From: Synechococcus sp. CCY 0621
Lineage (GTDB): Bacteria; Cyanobacteriota; Cyanobacteriia; PCC-6307; Cyanobiaceae
NCBI RefSeq assembly: GCF_019038465.1
Contig: NZ_JAFKRH010000014.1
Coordinates: forward strand, 1-64,000
DNA length: 64,000 nucleotides
Direction of reading: 5' to 3'
The translations under genes were made by a program, and so were the position numbers. The notes under the pieces were generated by a model, which saw only the letters and a list, made by a program, of their open reading frames with translations, did not search any database and was not told where the DNA came from. This document shows positions 1 to 8,219 of this stretch, piece by piece (the first letter of the stretch is position 1; every line of letters starts with the position of its first letter).

Positions 1-120
1 CCATGGGGAGATCCGTTCCTCCGTCGTACCGACGATCTGGCGTTGCGGATTGCCCCGCCCCCGGGTAGGAGGCCATCCGCGCGGCCCTCTGGTCGGTACG
101 TTCACTAGCAAGGGGATTCC
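1..120. other. Left edge, possible 3' end of an upstream gene
   Basis: One plus-strand frame is open from the first base to a TAG at 106-108 and could be the last 35 codons of a gene that starts outside the window. The residues near its start (PWGDPFLRRTDDLALRI) look protein-like, but I do not recognise a family, and GC-rich sequence gives open frames easily. A purine-rich stretch (aagggga) at 110-116 lies just before the ATG at 121 and is a reasonable ribosome binding site for the next gene. Confidence 0.3.
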
Positions 121-837
121 ATGCCCAACCCGGAATCGGCCATGGCGATGGGGGCCATCCAGGTGGTGATTCCGGTGCGCGATGAGCGCCAGACGATCGG
201 CCACGTCATCGGCCAGCTGCGCCGCCAGGGGCTCGACCGCATCCGGGTGGTCGACAACGGCAGCAGCGACGACACCGCCGCCATCGCAAGGCAGCTGGGG
301 GCGGAGGTGCTCAGCGAACCCCGTCACGGTTACGGCCGGGCCTGCTGGCGGGGGTGCCTGCAGCTCGCTCCCGACGTGGACTGGCTGCTGTTCTGCGATG
401 GCGATGGCGGCGACCCGCTCGAGGAACTGCCCCGCTTCCTGGAGCTCATCAACGACCACGACCTGCTGCTCGGCGACCGCACCGCCACGGCGTTGGGTCG
501 TGCCTCACTCACACCCCTGCAGCGGGGCGGCAACCGGCTGGCCACGACGCTGATCGGCCTGGGTTGGGGGTTCCGTTACCGCGACATGGGGCCGCTGCGG
601 CTGGTGCGGCGCGAGGCCTTTCAGGCGATGGCCCTGCGCGACCGGGGTTATGGCTGGACCCTGGAGATGCAGGTGCGGGCCATCGAGCTGGGCCTGCGCA
701 TCCGCGAGGTGCCGATCTCCCATCGCCCGCGCCTGGCCGGCGCCTCGAAGATTTCCGGTCGCTGGGGAGCCAGCCTCCGGGCCGGGAGTGTGATCCTCAC
801 CACATTGGGCCGGCTGTGGCTGCGGCGATGGACCTGA
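121..837 (+). CDS. Glycosyltransferase family 2, polyprenyl-phosphate sugar type
   Basis: The 238-residue product has a single GT-A domain. It opens with VVIPVRDERQTIGHVI, then VVDNGSSDD, and has an acidic DGDGGD metal/nucleotide-sugar site near residue 95. The C-terminal RLAGASKISG is typical of DPM1/DPG-synthase-like enzymes that load a sugar from a nucleotide donor onto a polyprenyl phosphate at the inner face of the membrane. It has no transmembrane segment of its own. The stop codon overlaps the start of the next gene, a GT-C membrane transferase, by 10 bases. This suggests a pair in which this enzyme makes the lipid-linked donor and the next one uses it. The exact sugar cannot be read from the sequence. 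Confidence 0.85.
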   Translation: MPNPESAMAMGAIQVVIPVRDERQTIGHVIGQLRRQGLDRIRVVDNGSSDDTAAIARQLGAEVLSEPRHGYGRACWRGCLQLAPDVDWLLFCDGDGGDPLEELPRFLELINDHDLLLGDRTATALGRASLTPLQRGGNRLATTLIGLGWGFRYRDMGPLRLVRREAFQAMALRDRGYGWTLEMQVRAIELGLRIREVPISHRPRLAGASKISGRWGASLRAGSVILTTLGRLWLRRWT

Positions 838-2120
838 CGACTTGGCTGCGGCGCCTGCAACTGCCCGCCAGTGCCCTGCTGCTGATCGGCGGGGCGCTGC
901 TGATGCGCCCCCACGGCGACCTGTTCAACGCCGCCCAGCTGCTGTCGTTCTGGCGGGCGGCCGCGGTGATGGGGCTGGGTTTCGCCCTCTCCTGGTCGCT
1001 GCCCACCATCCCCCGCGCCCTGTTCTGGGCCGTGGCGGTGCTCACAAGGCTGGCCCTGCTGGCCATGGAGCCCGGCGATGACATCTGGCGGTACCTCTGG
1101 GAGGGGGGGATCCAGCTGCATGGGTTCAGTCCCTATGCGCTGCCCCCGGATGCCGCGGCGTTGGAGGGGTTGCGCACGCCCTGGTGGTCGTCGATCAACC
1201 ACCCCGACACCACCGCCATCTACCCGCCCCTGGCGCAGCTGCTGTTCCGGCTGCATGCCGCCGTGGCCCAGCAGGTGCTGCTGTTCAAGCTGTCGTTCAC
1301 GGCTGCCGACCTGGCCATCGCCGGCCTGCTCGCCGCTCGCTTCGGCGCGGCGCGGGCGGCGCTCTACGCCTGGAACCCGCTGGTGATCTATGGCCTCAGC
1401 GGCGGCGGGCACTACGACAGCTGGTTCCTGCTGCCCCTGGTGGCCGGCTGGCTGCTGGCCGAGCGGGATCCCCCGCCCCAGGGCCAACGCCCCCAGGCCT
1501 GCATCGACCTGCTGCTGGGCCTGAGCGTGGCCCTCAAGTGGATCACCCTGCCGCTGCTGCTGCAGCGGGCCTGGAGCCGCTGGCGCCGGTTCCGGCGGCC
1601 CGCCCCGGTGCTGGCCACCCTGCTGCTGGGGCTGGCGCCGCTGCTGCTGGGGGCGTCCCTGTTCTGCGGTCTGCGCAGCTGCCCGCTGCTGCCCACCGGC
1701 TCCAGCTTCATCCGCCACGGCCGCAGCGCCGAGTGGCTGCCGCACTGGATCGGCCAGCTCTGGCCCTGGACCCTGCAGACCAATGCGGTGCATGGGCTGC
1801 TGCTGCTGCCGGTGCTCCTGGTGCTTCTGGTCACCAGCGCCCGGCTGGGGGTGTTCGCCTGGCGCTACCTGCTGGCCCTGCTGCTGCTCTCGCCGGTGGT
1901 GCACGGCTGGTACTTCATCTGGCTGATGCCCTTCGCGGTGCCGAGCCAGAACTGGGGGGCGCGGCTGGTGAGCCTCTCGGCGTTCGTCTATTTCGTGCTG
2001 CCCTCACGCCTGCCGGACTGGCAGCTCACCACCGCGGAGCGGCTGCTGTTGTGGCTGCCCCTGCTGCTGGGGCTGCTGCTCAGCGCCCGGGATCGAACCG
2101 AATCGGCCCCTGGCCGGTAA
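828..2120 (+). CDS. Multi-pass GT-C type glycosyltransferase (mannosyltransferase-like)
   Basis: The 430-residue product is very hydrophobic, with about ten or more membrane helices. The conserved stretch GDDIWRYLWEG, then SPYALPP, INHPDTTAIYPPLAQ and later HGWYFIWLMP resembles the loops of polyprenol-phosphate-sugar-dependent GT-C enzymes (GT87 / MptA-like). The first loop carries the acidic pair expected of a GT-C catalytic site. The frame is open much further upstream, but the ATG at 828 is chosen because it overlaps the preceding gene by only 10 bases and gives an immediate membrane segment. Probable role: transfer of a lipid-linked hexose to a periplasmic glycan. Substrate unknown. Confidence 0.72.
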   Translation: MDLTTWLRRLQLPASALLLIGGALLMRPHGDLFNAAQLLSFWRAAAVMGLGFALSWSLPTIPRALFWAVAVLTRLALLAMEPGDDIWRYLWEGGIQLHGFSPYALPPDAAALEGLRTPWWSSINHPDTTAIYPPLAQLLFRLHAAVAQQVLLFKLSFTAADLAIAGLLAARFGAARAALYAWNPLVIYGLSGGGHYDSWFLLPLVAGWLLAERDPPPQGQRPQACIDLLLGLSVALKWITLPLLLQRAWSRWRRFRRPAPVLATLLLGLAPLLLGASLFCGLRSCPLLPTGSSFIRHGRSAEWLPHWIGQLWPWTLQTNAVHGLLLLPVLLVLLVTSARLGVFAWRYLLALLLLSPVVHGWYFIWLMPFAVPSQNWGARLVSLSAFVYFVLPSRLPDWQLTTAERLLLWLPLLLGLLLSARDRTESAPGR

Positions 2121-2145
2121 ACCCGTGGTGTTCCTCCGCTTTGCC

Positions 2146-3012
2146 ATGGTCCGTGCCCGCTCCCGCACCCCGCTGCTGCTGGCCTGCGGCCTGGTGCTGA
2201 TCACCGCCACGGGCTGCGGCGGCGGGCCGGCCCCGTGGAGGGCTGCCGAGGCCAGCCGTCCGTCCCCGGTGGCCGCCGCCCCCCAGCCCCGCCTCGATCC
2301 AGGACCCTTCAACGCGGTGCTGCGAACGGTGGTGGATGACCAGGGTCTGGTGGATTACGCCGCCCTGCAGCGGGATCCGGCCCAGCTCGATCGCTACATC
2401 AAGGTGCTGGGCGCCCTGGCCCCCGAGCGCTTCGCCTCCTGGTCGGAGGCGGAGCAGATCGCCCTGCTGATCAACGCCTACAACGCCTTCACCCTGCGCG
2501 CGATCATCGACAACGATCCGATCCGGCCCAGCATCAAGGCGATTCCCGGCGTGTGGAAGTTCCGCCGCCACCAGCTGATGGGCCGCGGCCTCACCCTCGA
2601 TGCGATCGAGCACGAGATCCTGCGGCGCGAGTACAACGAACCCCGCATCCATGCAGCCCTGGTGTGCGCCGCCATCAGCTGCCCGCCCCTGCGGCAGGAG
2701 GCCTTCACGGGGGCGGCGCTGGAGCGGCAGCTGGAGGATCAGACGACCCGCTGGCTGGCCAGCCCCGTGGGCCTGGCGATCGACCGGGCCGCCGGAACGG
2801 TGCGGATCTCTGCGATCTTCCAGTGGTTCGCCGAGGACTGGCAGCGGGCTGATCCGCAGGCGGAGCCTGTGCCGGGCCACGAGAAGCAGAGCGCCGTTCT
2901 GCGCTTCATCGCCCGCTACCGCCCCGCCGTGGAGCGCGCCCTGATCCTGGGCGGCGACTACCGCTTCGCCTACCTCCCCTACAACTGGGACCTGAATCGC
3001 CAGAGCCCATGA
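2146..3012 (+). CDS. DUF547 family lipoprotein
   Basis: The 288-residue protein starts with a basic N-terminus, a hydrophobic core and a lipobox ending LITATGC (cysteine near residue 25), so it should be lipidated and exported. The mature part matches DUF547: GLVDYAAL, ALLINAYNAFTL, IKAIPGVWKF, ALVCAAISCPPLR and a C-terminal YRFAYLPYNWDLN. The family is widespread in cyanobacteria and its biochemical role is unknown; the AISCPP segment and several conserved His/Asn residues suggest an enzyme fold. GTG codons at 2125 and 2128 would give a 7- or 6-residue longer form. ATG at 2146 is preferred because it places the signal peptide at the very N-terminus. Confidence 0.85.
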   Translation: MVRARSRTPLLLACGLVLITATGCGGGPAPWRAAEASRPSPVAAAPQPRLDPGPFNAVLRTVVDDQGLVDYAALQRDPAQLDRYIKVLGALAPERFASWSEAEQIALLINAYNAFTLRAIIDNDPIRPSIKAIPGVWKFRRHQLMGRGLTLDAIEHEILRREYNEPRIHAALVCAAISCPPLRQEAFTGAALERQLEDQTTRWLASPVGLAIDRAAGTVRISAIFQWFAEDWQRADPQAEPVPGHEKQSAVLRFIARYRPAVERALILGGDYRFAYLPYNWDLNRQSP

Positions 3013-3055
3013 GGCATCACCCCGGCCACGGCCCTGGCGAAGTGCCGGCCGTCGC

Positions 3056-3505
3056 TCAGGCCTCCGGCTCGTTCAGCAGGGCACCGATGCGGTCGGCCAG
3101 CTCATCGAAGCAGGCGGAGAACGCCTGCCGGGCCTGCTGGGGTTCCTGGTGGGCGGCTGGATCGGCCAGGCCCCAGTGCACCCTGGCCGGGTCCCCCGGG
3201 AACGTGCCGCAGCTCTCGGCCGCGTGGTCGCAGACCGTGACCACCAGATCGAACGGCGACGTCGCCGCCTCCAGCACTGCCGCCAGGCTTTTGCTGCCGT
3301 ACCGGGACGGGTCCACGGGAAGGCGGCCGATCTGCTCCAGGGCCAGGGGATGGACCCGACCCGTCGGGGCACTGCCGGCGCTGACGACCTCGATCGCCCC
3401 CGCGCCCAGGGTCTGGAAGAGGGCTTCGGCCATGATGCTGCGCGCCGAGTTGCCGGTGCAGACCACGAGCACCCGCCGTCGGGTGGATGTCATCGGATTG
3501 GTCAT
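3056..3505 (-). CDS. arsC: Arsenate reductase, low-molecular-weight phosphatase type
   Basis: The 149-residue product has the phosphatase loop CTGNSAR (Cys16 to Arg22, C-X5-R) and a later VCDHAAESCGTFPGDP segment. That segment carries Cys92 and Cys99 at the spacing used by thioredoxin-coupled ArsC enzymes to pass the disulfide off the active-site cysteine. Those two extra cysteines favour arsenate reductase over a plain protein-tyrosine phosphatase. It would reduce arsenate to arsenite in the cytoplasm. It lies 67 bases downstream of arsS on the same strand, so the two are probably cotranscribed. ATG at 3493 is an alternative start four codons in. Confidence 0.87.
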   Translation of the reverse strand: MTNPMTSTRRRVLVVCTGNSARSIMAEALFQTLGAGAIEVVSAGSAPTGRVHPLALEQIGRLPVDPSRYGSKSLAAVLEAATSPFDLVVTVCDHAAESCGTFPGDPARVHWGLADPAAHQEPQQARQAFSACFDELADRIGALLNEPEA

Positions 3506-3572
3506 GGTTGGGGAAGGGGGATTCCTGTCGATCGCTTGCTCGACTGGGGGCTTCAGAGCGGCCCGAGGGGCC

Positions 3573-4547
<975 letters not shown>

Positions 4548-4611
4548 GGATGGGGGGAACGGATACCGGGGGTACCGGCAGGGCGGCGAATCGGATGGGC
4601 GGGGAGGCGGC

Positions 4612-5952
4612 TCAGCTGGGCTGTGGTGCCGCCTCCTTCTGTCCACCGATCACCAGCCGCAACAGAATCGGGGCCAGGAAGGTGGTGCCGATCACCATCA
4701 ACAGGATGGCGGCTTCCAGGGCCGGGGTGAGGATGTTGGCCTGGGTTCCCAGACCCAGGAAGATCAGACCCACTTCGCCACGGGGCATCATCCCCAGACC
4801 CACCACCAGGCGGTTGGTGGGGTCCTTGCTGGTGTAGGTCCAGCCCGTGGCCACCTTGCCAGCCACGGCCACCACCAGCAGGAACAGGGCCACCACCAGC
4901 CCCTCGCGGTTGGCGGGATCGAAGGGGTTGAGCACCGAGAGGTCCATGCCGGTGCCGATCAGCACGAAGAACACCGTGGCGAACAGCGCCACCAGGGGTT
5001 TGACGGCGGCTTCGATGTCGTGGGTGTGCTTGGAGGCGCTGAGGATCAGGCCGGCGGCGAAGGCCCCCAGGGCGGCCTCGAGGCCGATGGCCTGGGCGGC
5101 GAAGCAGCAGAGGGTGAGCACCACGAAGCTGGCCACCGCCACATCGCCGGGGGCCTTGAGCTGATCCACCACCCAGTCGAAGGCGGGGGCGGCGAAGCGG
5201 CTGAGCACCAGCGCCACAGCCACGAAGACCACCGCCGCGACGCATAGCTGCACGACCGGACCGATGGTGAAGGAACCGCCACCGGCCAGGGAGACCACCA
5301 CCGCCAGGATGACGATGCCGAGGATGTCATCGAGCACGGCGGCACCGATGACGATCTGGCCCTCCTTGCGCTTCAGCCACTGCAGCTCACCGAACACGCT
5401 CGCCGTGATGCCGATCGAGGTGGCCGTCATGGCGGCGCCGGCGAAGACGGCCGGGATGAACGGCACGTGGAAGAGGTAATAGAGCCCTGCGGTGCCGGCG
5501 GCGAAGGGGAGCACCACGCCGGTGAAGGCCACGGTGCCCGCCTGGATCCCCACGGCCACCAGTTCATCCAATTCGCTTTCCAGGCCCGTCAGGAACAGCA
5601 GCGAGAACAGGCCGATTTCGGCCACCACCTTCAGGCTGGAAAACGTCTCGGAATAAAGAGAACTGATGGACTCCGGGGTCATGCCGCCCAGGGAGCTCAG
5701 CATCCCGAGCAGAGCTCCGCTCAGCTGGGCCTGGGCCTCGGGAGGGACCACCAGGTGCAGGCCGGAAGCGCCGATGATGACGCCGGCGACCAGTTCGCCG
5801 AGGATCGTGGGCAGCTGGAGGCGCACCATGAGCTCCGCCATGAAGCGGGCCGCCACGAAAATCACGAGAAAACGGCCAACCCCGATGAGGGTTTCCGTCA
5901 CTTCAACCTGGTGGCTGCCGACTTCCATCAGCAGCGTGGGCAATAAATCCAT
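4612..5952 (-). CDS. Na+/H+ antiporter of the CPA2 family, NhaS3-like
   Basis: The 446-residue membrane protein has about 11-12 predicted helices and CPA2 signatures: LPTILGELVAGVIIGASGL early, FLTGLESELDEL, VIGAAVLDDILGI (the paired ion-binding Asp residues typical of electrogenic exchangers) and GMMPRGEVGLIFLGLG near the C-terminus. Cyanobacterial relatives include NhaS3, the essential thylakoid antiporter of Synechocystis. It lies on the same strand as sbtA and sbtB, 253 bases downstream of sbtB. Na+ extrusion or sequestration would support Na+-coupled bicarbonate uptake by SbtA and BicA. The physiological assignment is inferred from context; the antiporter family call is firm. Confidence 0.88.
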   Translation of the reverse strand: MDLLPTLLMEVGSHQVEVTETLIGVGRFLVIFVAARFMAELMVRLQLPTILGELVAGVIIGASGLHLVVPPEAQAQLSGALLGMLSSLGGMTPESISSLYSETFSSLKVVAEIGLFSLLFLTGLESELDELVAVGIQAGTVAFTGVVLPFAAGTAGLYYLFHVPFIPAVFAGAAMTATSIGITASVFGELQWLKRKEGQIVIGAAVLDDILGIVILAVVVSLAGGGSFTIGPVVQLCVAAVVFVAVALVLSRFAAPAFDWVVDQLKAPGDVAVASFVVLTLCCFAAQAIGLEAALGAFAAGLILSASKHTHDIEAAVKPLVALFATVFFVLIGTGMDLSVLNPFDPANREGLVVALFLLVVAVAGKVATGWTYTSKDPTNRLVVGLGMMPRGEVGLIFLGLGTQANILTPALEAAILLMVIGTTFLAPILLRLVIGGQKEAAPQPS

Positions 5953-6112
5953 CCGGCAGTTTTCGGGGTGGCAGCAGTTTTAGTGGAATCCATGGCGATC
6001 GGTTGCCTGGAACACTCCAAAATCCAAAGGATCCCGTGATGGATCCGATCAGCGGTGGTGATCGATGCCCTTGACCGATCGGGGCGGAATGGTGCTGCGG
6101 AGGGCCGAACGG

Positions 6113-6138
6113 GCCATGGAAGCGGGAGTTTCCATGGC
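6113..6138. repeat. Perfect 9-base inverted repeat between sbtB and nhaS3-like
   Basis: The arms gccatggaa (6113-6121) and ttccatggc (6130-6138) are perfectly complementary with an 8-base spacer. It lies about 70 bases past the sbtB stop, in the 253-base gap before the antiporter gene. No T-run follows on the minus strand, so it is not a classical terminator. It could be an mRNA 3' stabilising hairpin for sbtAB or an operator for the antiporter gene. Confidence 0.5.
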
Positions 6139-6205
6139 AGCCGGCGCCTTGAACAAAACCTTTCACGCCCAGGAGGGAGCTCAGTGAGGCGGGGATCCCG
6201 GTGGA

Positions 6206-6520
6206 TCAGAACTTGTGATCTCGAAGGGCTTCGACCTGGTAGATGTAGGTGATGATCGAGAAATCCGCGTAATATTTGGCTTCAATCTCACGGGTGATGG
6301 TGTCGGCCAGCTCGCGGGTTCCGGTGAGAACTTCGATCTTCACATTGGAGAGGGTGTGTGACACGCTGGGTTCTCCTGTGGAGCGCACATTTCGGCTGCC
6401 TTCGCCACCGGCGGCATTGACGGTGTAACCGGTGGCTCCTGCCGCCTTGATGAGCTTGATGAGTTTCTTGGAGAGGATTTCCTCTGCCACGATCACCAGC
6501 TTCCAGACCTGTTGGCTCAT
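6206..6520 (-). CDS. sbtB: PII-like carbon sensor SbtB
   Basis: The 104-residue product is a PII-superfamily protein: [20 protein letters not shown], a glycine-rich T-loop region ([17 protein letters not shown]) and [13 protein letters not shown]. SbtB trimers bind adenine nucleotides, including cAMP and AMP, and dock on SbtA to block bicarbonate transport when carbon is plentiful. It follows sbtA by 57 bases on the same strand, the standard sbtAB operon. The protein stops at RDHKF. The cysteine-bearing C-terminal extension (CGPxGC-type loop) described for Synechocystis SbtB is absent, so redox control through that loop is not expected here. Confidence 0.93.
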   Translation of the reverse strand: MSQQVWKLVIVAEEILSKKLIKLIKAAGATGYTVNAAGGEGSRNVRSTGEPSVSHTLSNVKIEVLTGTRELADTITREIEAKYYADFSIITYIYQVEALRDHKF

Positions 6521-6577
6521 GGGTTTGACCTCGATTCGGTGGTATGCAGAAAGTGTATAGGCGTCAGAGTTTAAGGG

Positions 6578-7585
6578 TTAACGGCCGAGGAGAACCTCTG
6601 CAATCCCGATGAACAGGGGGATGCAGATGGCAATCGCCACAGGTGTGCCGATGGCCGTTGAAGCACCGATGTAAGCCGAGGGATTCGCCGACGGGATGCC
6701 GGCACGCAGGGTAGGTGGTCCCGAAATGTCCGAGCTGGAGGCCGCGATCACCGCCAGCACCACCGCGCCGCCGATGCTGAAGCCGGTGAGCTTGTGGATG
6801 ATCAGGCCAAGACCGAAGGCCAGGAATCCATGGACGATGGGGGAGAAGAAGGCGTAGATGGCAAACCACTGGGCCACCTTGCGCAGCTCGTTCATGCGCT
6901 GGGCCGCCTCCATCCCCATGATGATCATCAGAATCGCGAGGAAGCCGCGGAATAGGGGGTTGAAGAAGCTCTCGTAGACGGGCTCGGGCTTGGTGAGGAT
7001 GCCGAGGGCCACGCCCAGCAGCAGCGACGTGACGGCCGAGCTCTGGATGCTTTCCTTGATGATCGGCCAGATTTCGACTTTATCGGCGGTGTTGCCGCTC
7101 TTCTTGCTGATGTAGACGCTGGCCACCACGATCGCCGTCACCAGGGCCGGAATATCCATGAAGGGATAGAGGGCCGCCGTCCAGGCCTCATAGGGGATCT
7201 TGGCGGAATCCAGCTGCGGCAGTACCGCCGCCAGCGTGGAGCCACTCACTGCGCCGAACAGACCACCCGTGGCCACGGCATCAGGCACGCTGATGCCGGG
7301 AAGTTTCCCCAGGGTGTAGCGGGCGATGAACACGACCACGATGCCAACCAGGACTGCGGCAAGTGCAGGTAGAAGAATCTCGGAGGGGTTGGAATTGCGA
7401 ATCGCAATCCCGCCCGTCAGGCCAATCTTCATCAGCAGGAAAAAGCTGATGAACTTGTAGATCGAATCCGGGATCGCCAGCTGGCTGCCAAGGGCGGCAA
7501 CGATGATCCCGCCGATCAGGAATCCGAGTGTCGGGGACTGAAGCTGCTCTAAGAAGAGCGGGACGAAGTCGGAGAGGAATGTCAC
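6578..7585 (-). CDS. sbtA: Sodium-dependent bicarbonate transporter SbtA
   Basis: The 335-residue membrane protein matches SbtA throughout: SPTLGFLIGGIIVAALGS, FGAVSGSTLAA, ALYPFMDIPALV and the C-terminal half-repeat ASSSDISGPPTLRAG with SAYIGASTAIGTP. It would import HCO3- with Na+ across the plasma membrane at high affinity. It is about 39 residues shorter than the 374-residue Synechocystis protein. Much of the loss falls in the central cytoplasmic loop (after SVYISKKSGN), as in other alpha-cyanobacterial forms. The start is GTG at 7585, giving MTFLSDF, which aligns with the Synechocystis N-terminus. The purine-rich aaaagg abuts the start codon with no usual Shine-Dalgarno spacing. Confidence 0.95.
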   Translation of the reverse strand: MTFLSDFVPLFLEQLQSPTLGFLIGGIIVAALGSQLAIPDSIYKFISFFLLMKIGLTGGIAIRNSNPSEILLPALAAVLVGIVVVFIARYTLGKLPGISVPDAVATGGLFGAVSGSTLAAVLPQLDSAKIPYEAWTAALYPFMDIPALVTAIVVASVYISKKSGNTADKVEIWPIIKESIQSSAVTSLLLGVALGILTKPEPVYESFFNPLFRGFLAILMIIMGMEAAQRMNELRKVAQWFAIYAFFSPIVHGFLAFGLGLIIHKLTGFSIGGAVVLAVIAASSSDISGPPTLRAGIPSANPSAYIGASTAIGTPVAIAICIPLFIGIAEVLLGR

Positions 7586-7653
7586 CTTTTAGTTTGCAGC
7601 TCCTAGATTTGGCCTGTGGAAGGTAGCAGGCTCGCGCAGGCGTCGTCTGAACG

Positions 7654-7666
7654 TTAAGAATCGTAA
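7654..7666. promoter_or_regulatory. TTA-N7-TAA motif, possible LysR-type (CmpR/CcmR) operator
   Basis: The sequence TTA (7654-7656), seven bases, TAA (7664-7666) matches the TTA-N7/8-TAA core reported for cyanobacterial low-CO2 LysR regulators such as CmpR. It lies 69-81 bases upstream of the sbtA start. The motif is short and could occur by chance, but this region is otherwise GC-rich and the position is right for an activator site. Confidence 0.4.
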
Positions 7667-7956
7667 AAGAATGAACAGAATGTACGGTTCTCCGCAAAAC
7701 CGGCGCCAATGAGCAGGCGTATTCACTCGGCTACGTTCTTGCCAGGTGTGCTCACTCGTGTCTCTGTAGAGAAGTCATACGAGTTGCTATCGAGCCAATC
7801 AGAGCATGCTTCACGGCTCCATCCCGGGAACCGTTCAGGTCTCTTCACGGGTCGAAGGAAAGTGATGCTCGGGATGGCAAGGTGAGATCTGTCATTTCTG
7901 CAAGGATCCCTGGTTCGCCAAGGCATCTGGGTGTTCGAGGGGAATGGTGAATCGCA

Positions 7957-7968
7957 CGGAACGTTCCG
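7957..7968. repeat. Perfect 12-base palindrome CGGAACGTTCCG
   Basis: The 12 bases read identically on both strands. They lie 252 bases upstream of the bicA start and 372 bases upstream of sbtA, inside the divergent control region. A symmetric site of this kind could bind a dimeric regulator. No known cyanobacterial carbon-regulator consensus matches it, so its role is open. Confidence 0.35.
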
Positions 7969-8219
7969 ATCCCGTTCCCGACATCCCTGCGTGATCTGCT
8001 GTGGGGCCCCTTCTCATGGCCGCACACCTACGGGAGGAATCCCGCATGGTCCAGGTCGGACGGAGCCTGGGGCAGGCAGGCAGAAACGTGGCGAGCGCGA
8101 GGGTCGGCTGCCCCGGGGCAAGATTGCGAAATTCTTCGGCCTTGCTCCCGGAAGGGTTGAGGAAACCCAGGCGTCCTGAGTAACCCCTATGGTTGCGCCC
8201 ACCACATCCGTCTGTAGTG

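Larger units (their letters stand above)
7586..8219. promoter_or_regulatory. Divergent control region between sbtAB and bicA
   Basis: These 634 bases separate the two bicarbonate transporter units, which point away from each other. GC content is visibly lower than in the flanking genes. Several short open frames exist on both strands, but none has a recognisable domain or good codon character. The region holds a TTA-N7-TAA motif near sbtA and a perfect 12-base palindrome nearer bicA (listed separately). I see no RNA gene in it. The length and lower GC suggest a real regulatory region carrying two promoters. Confidence 0.6.

Noticed and set aside
7723-8183. Small genes in the sbtA-bicA gap (frames of 60-82 codons on both strands)
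   Set aside because: None has a recognisable motif, a convincing ribosome binding site or codon bias like the neighbouring genes.
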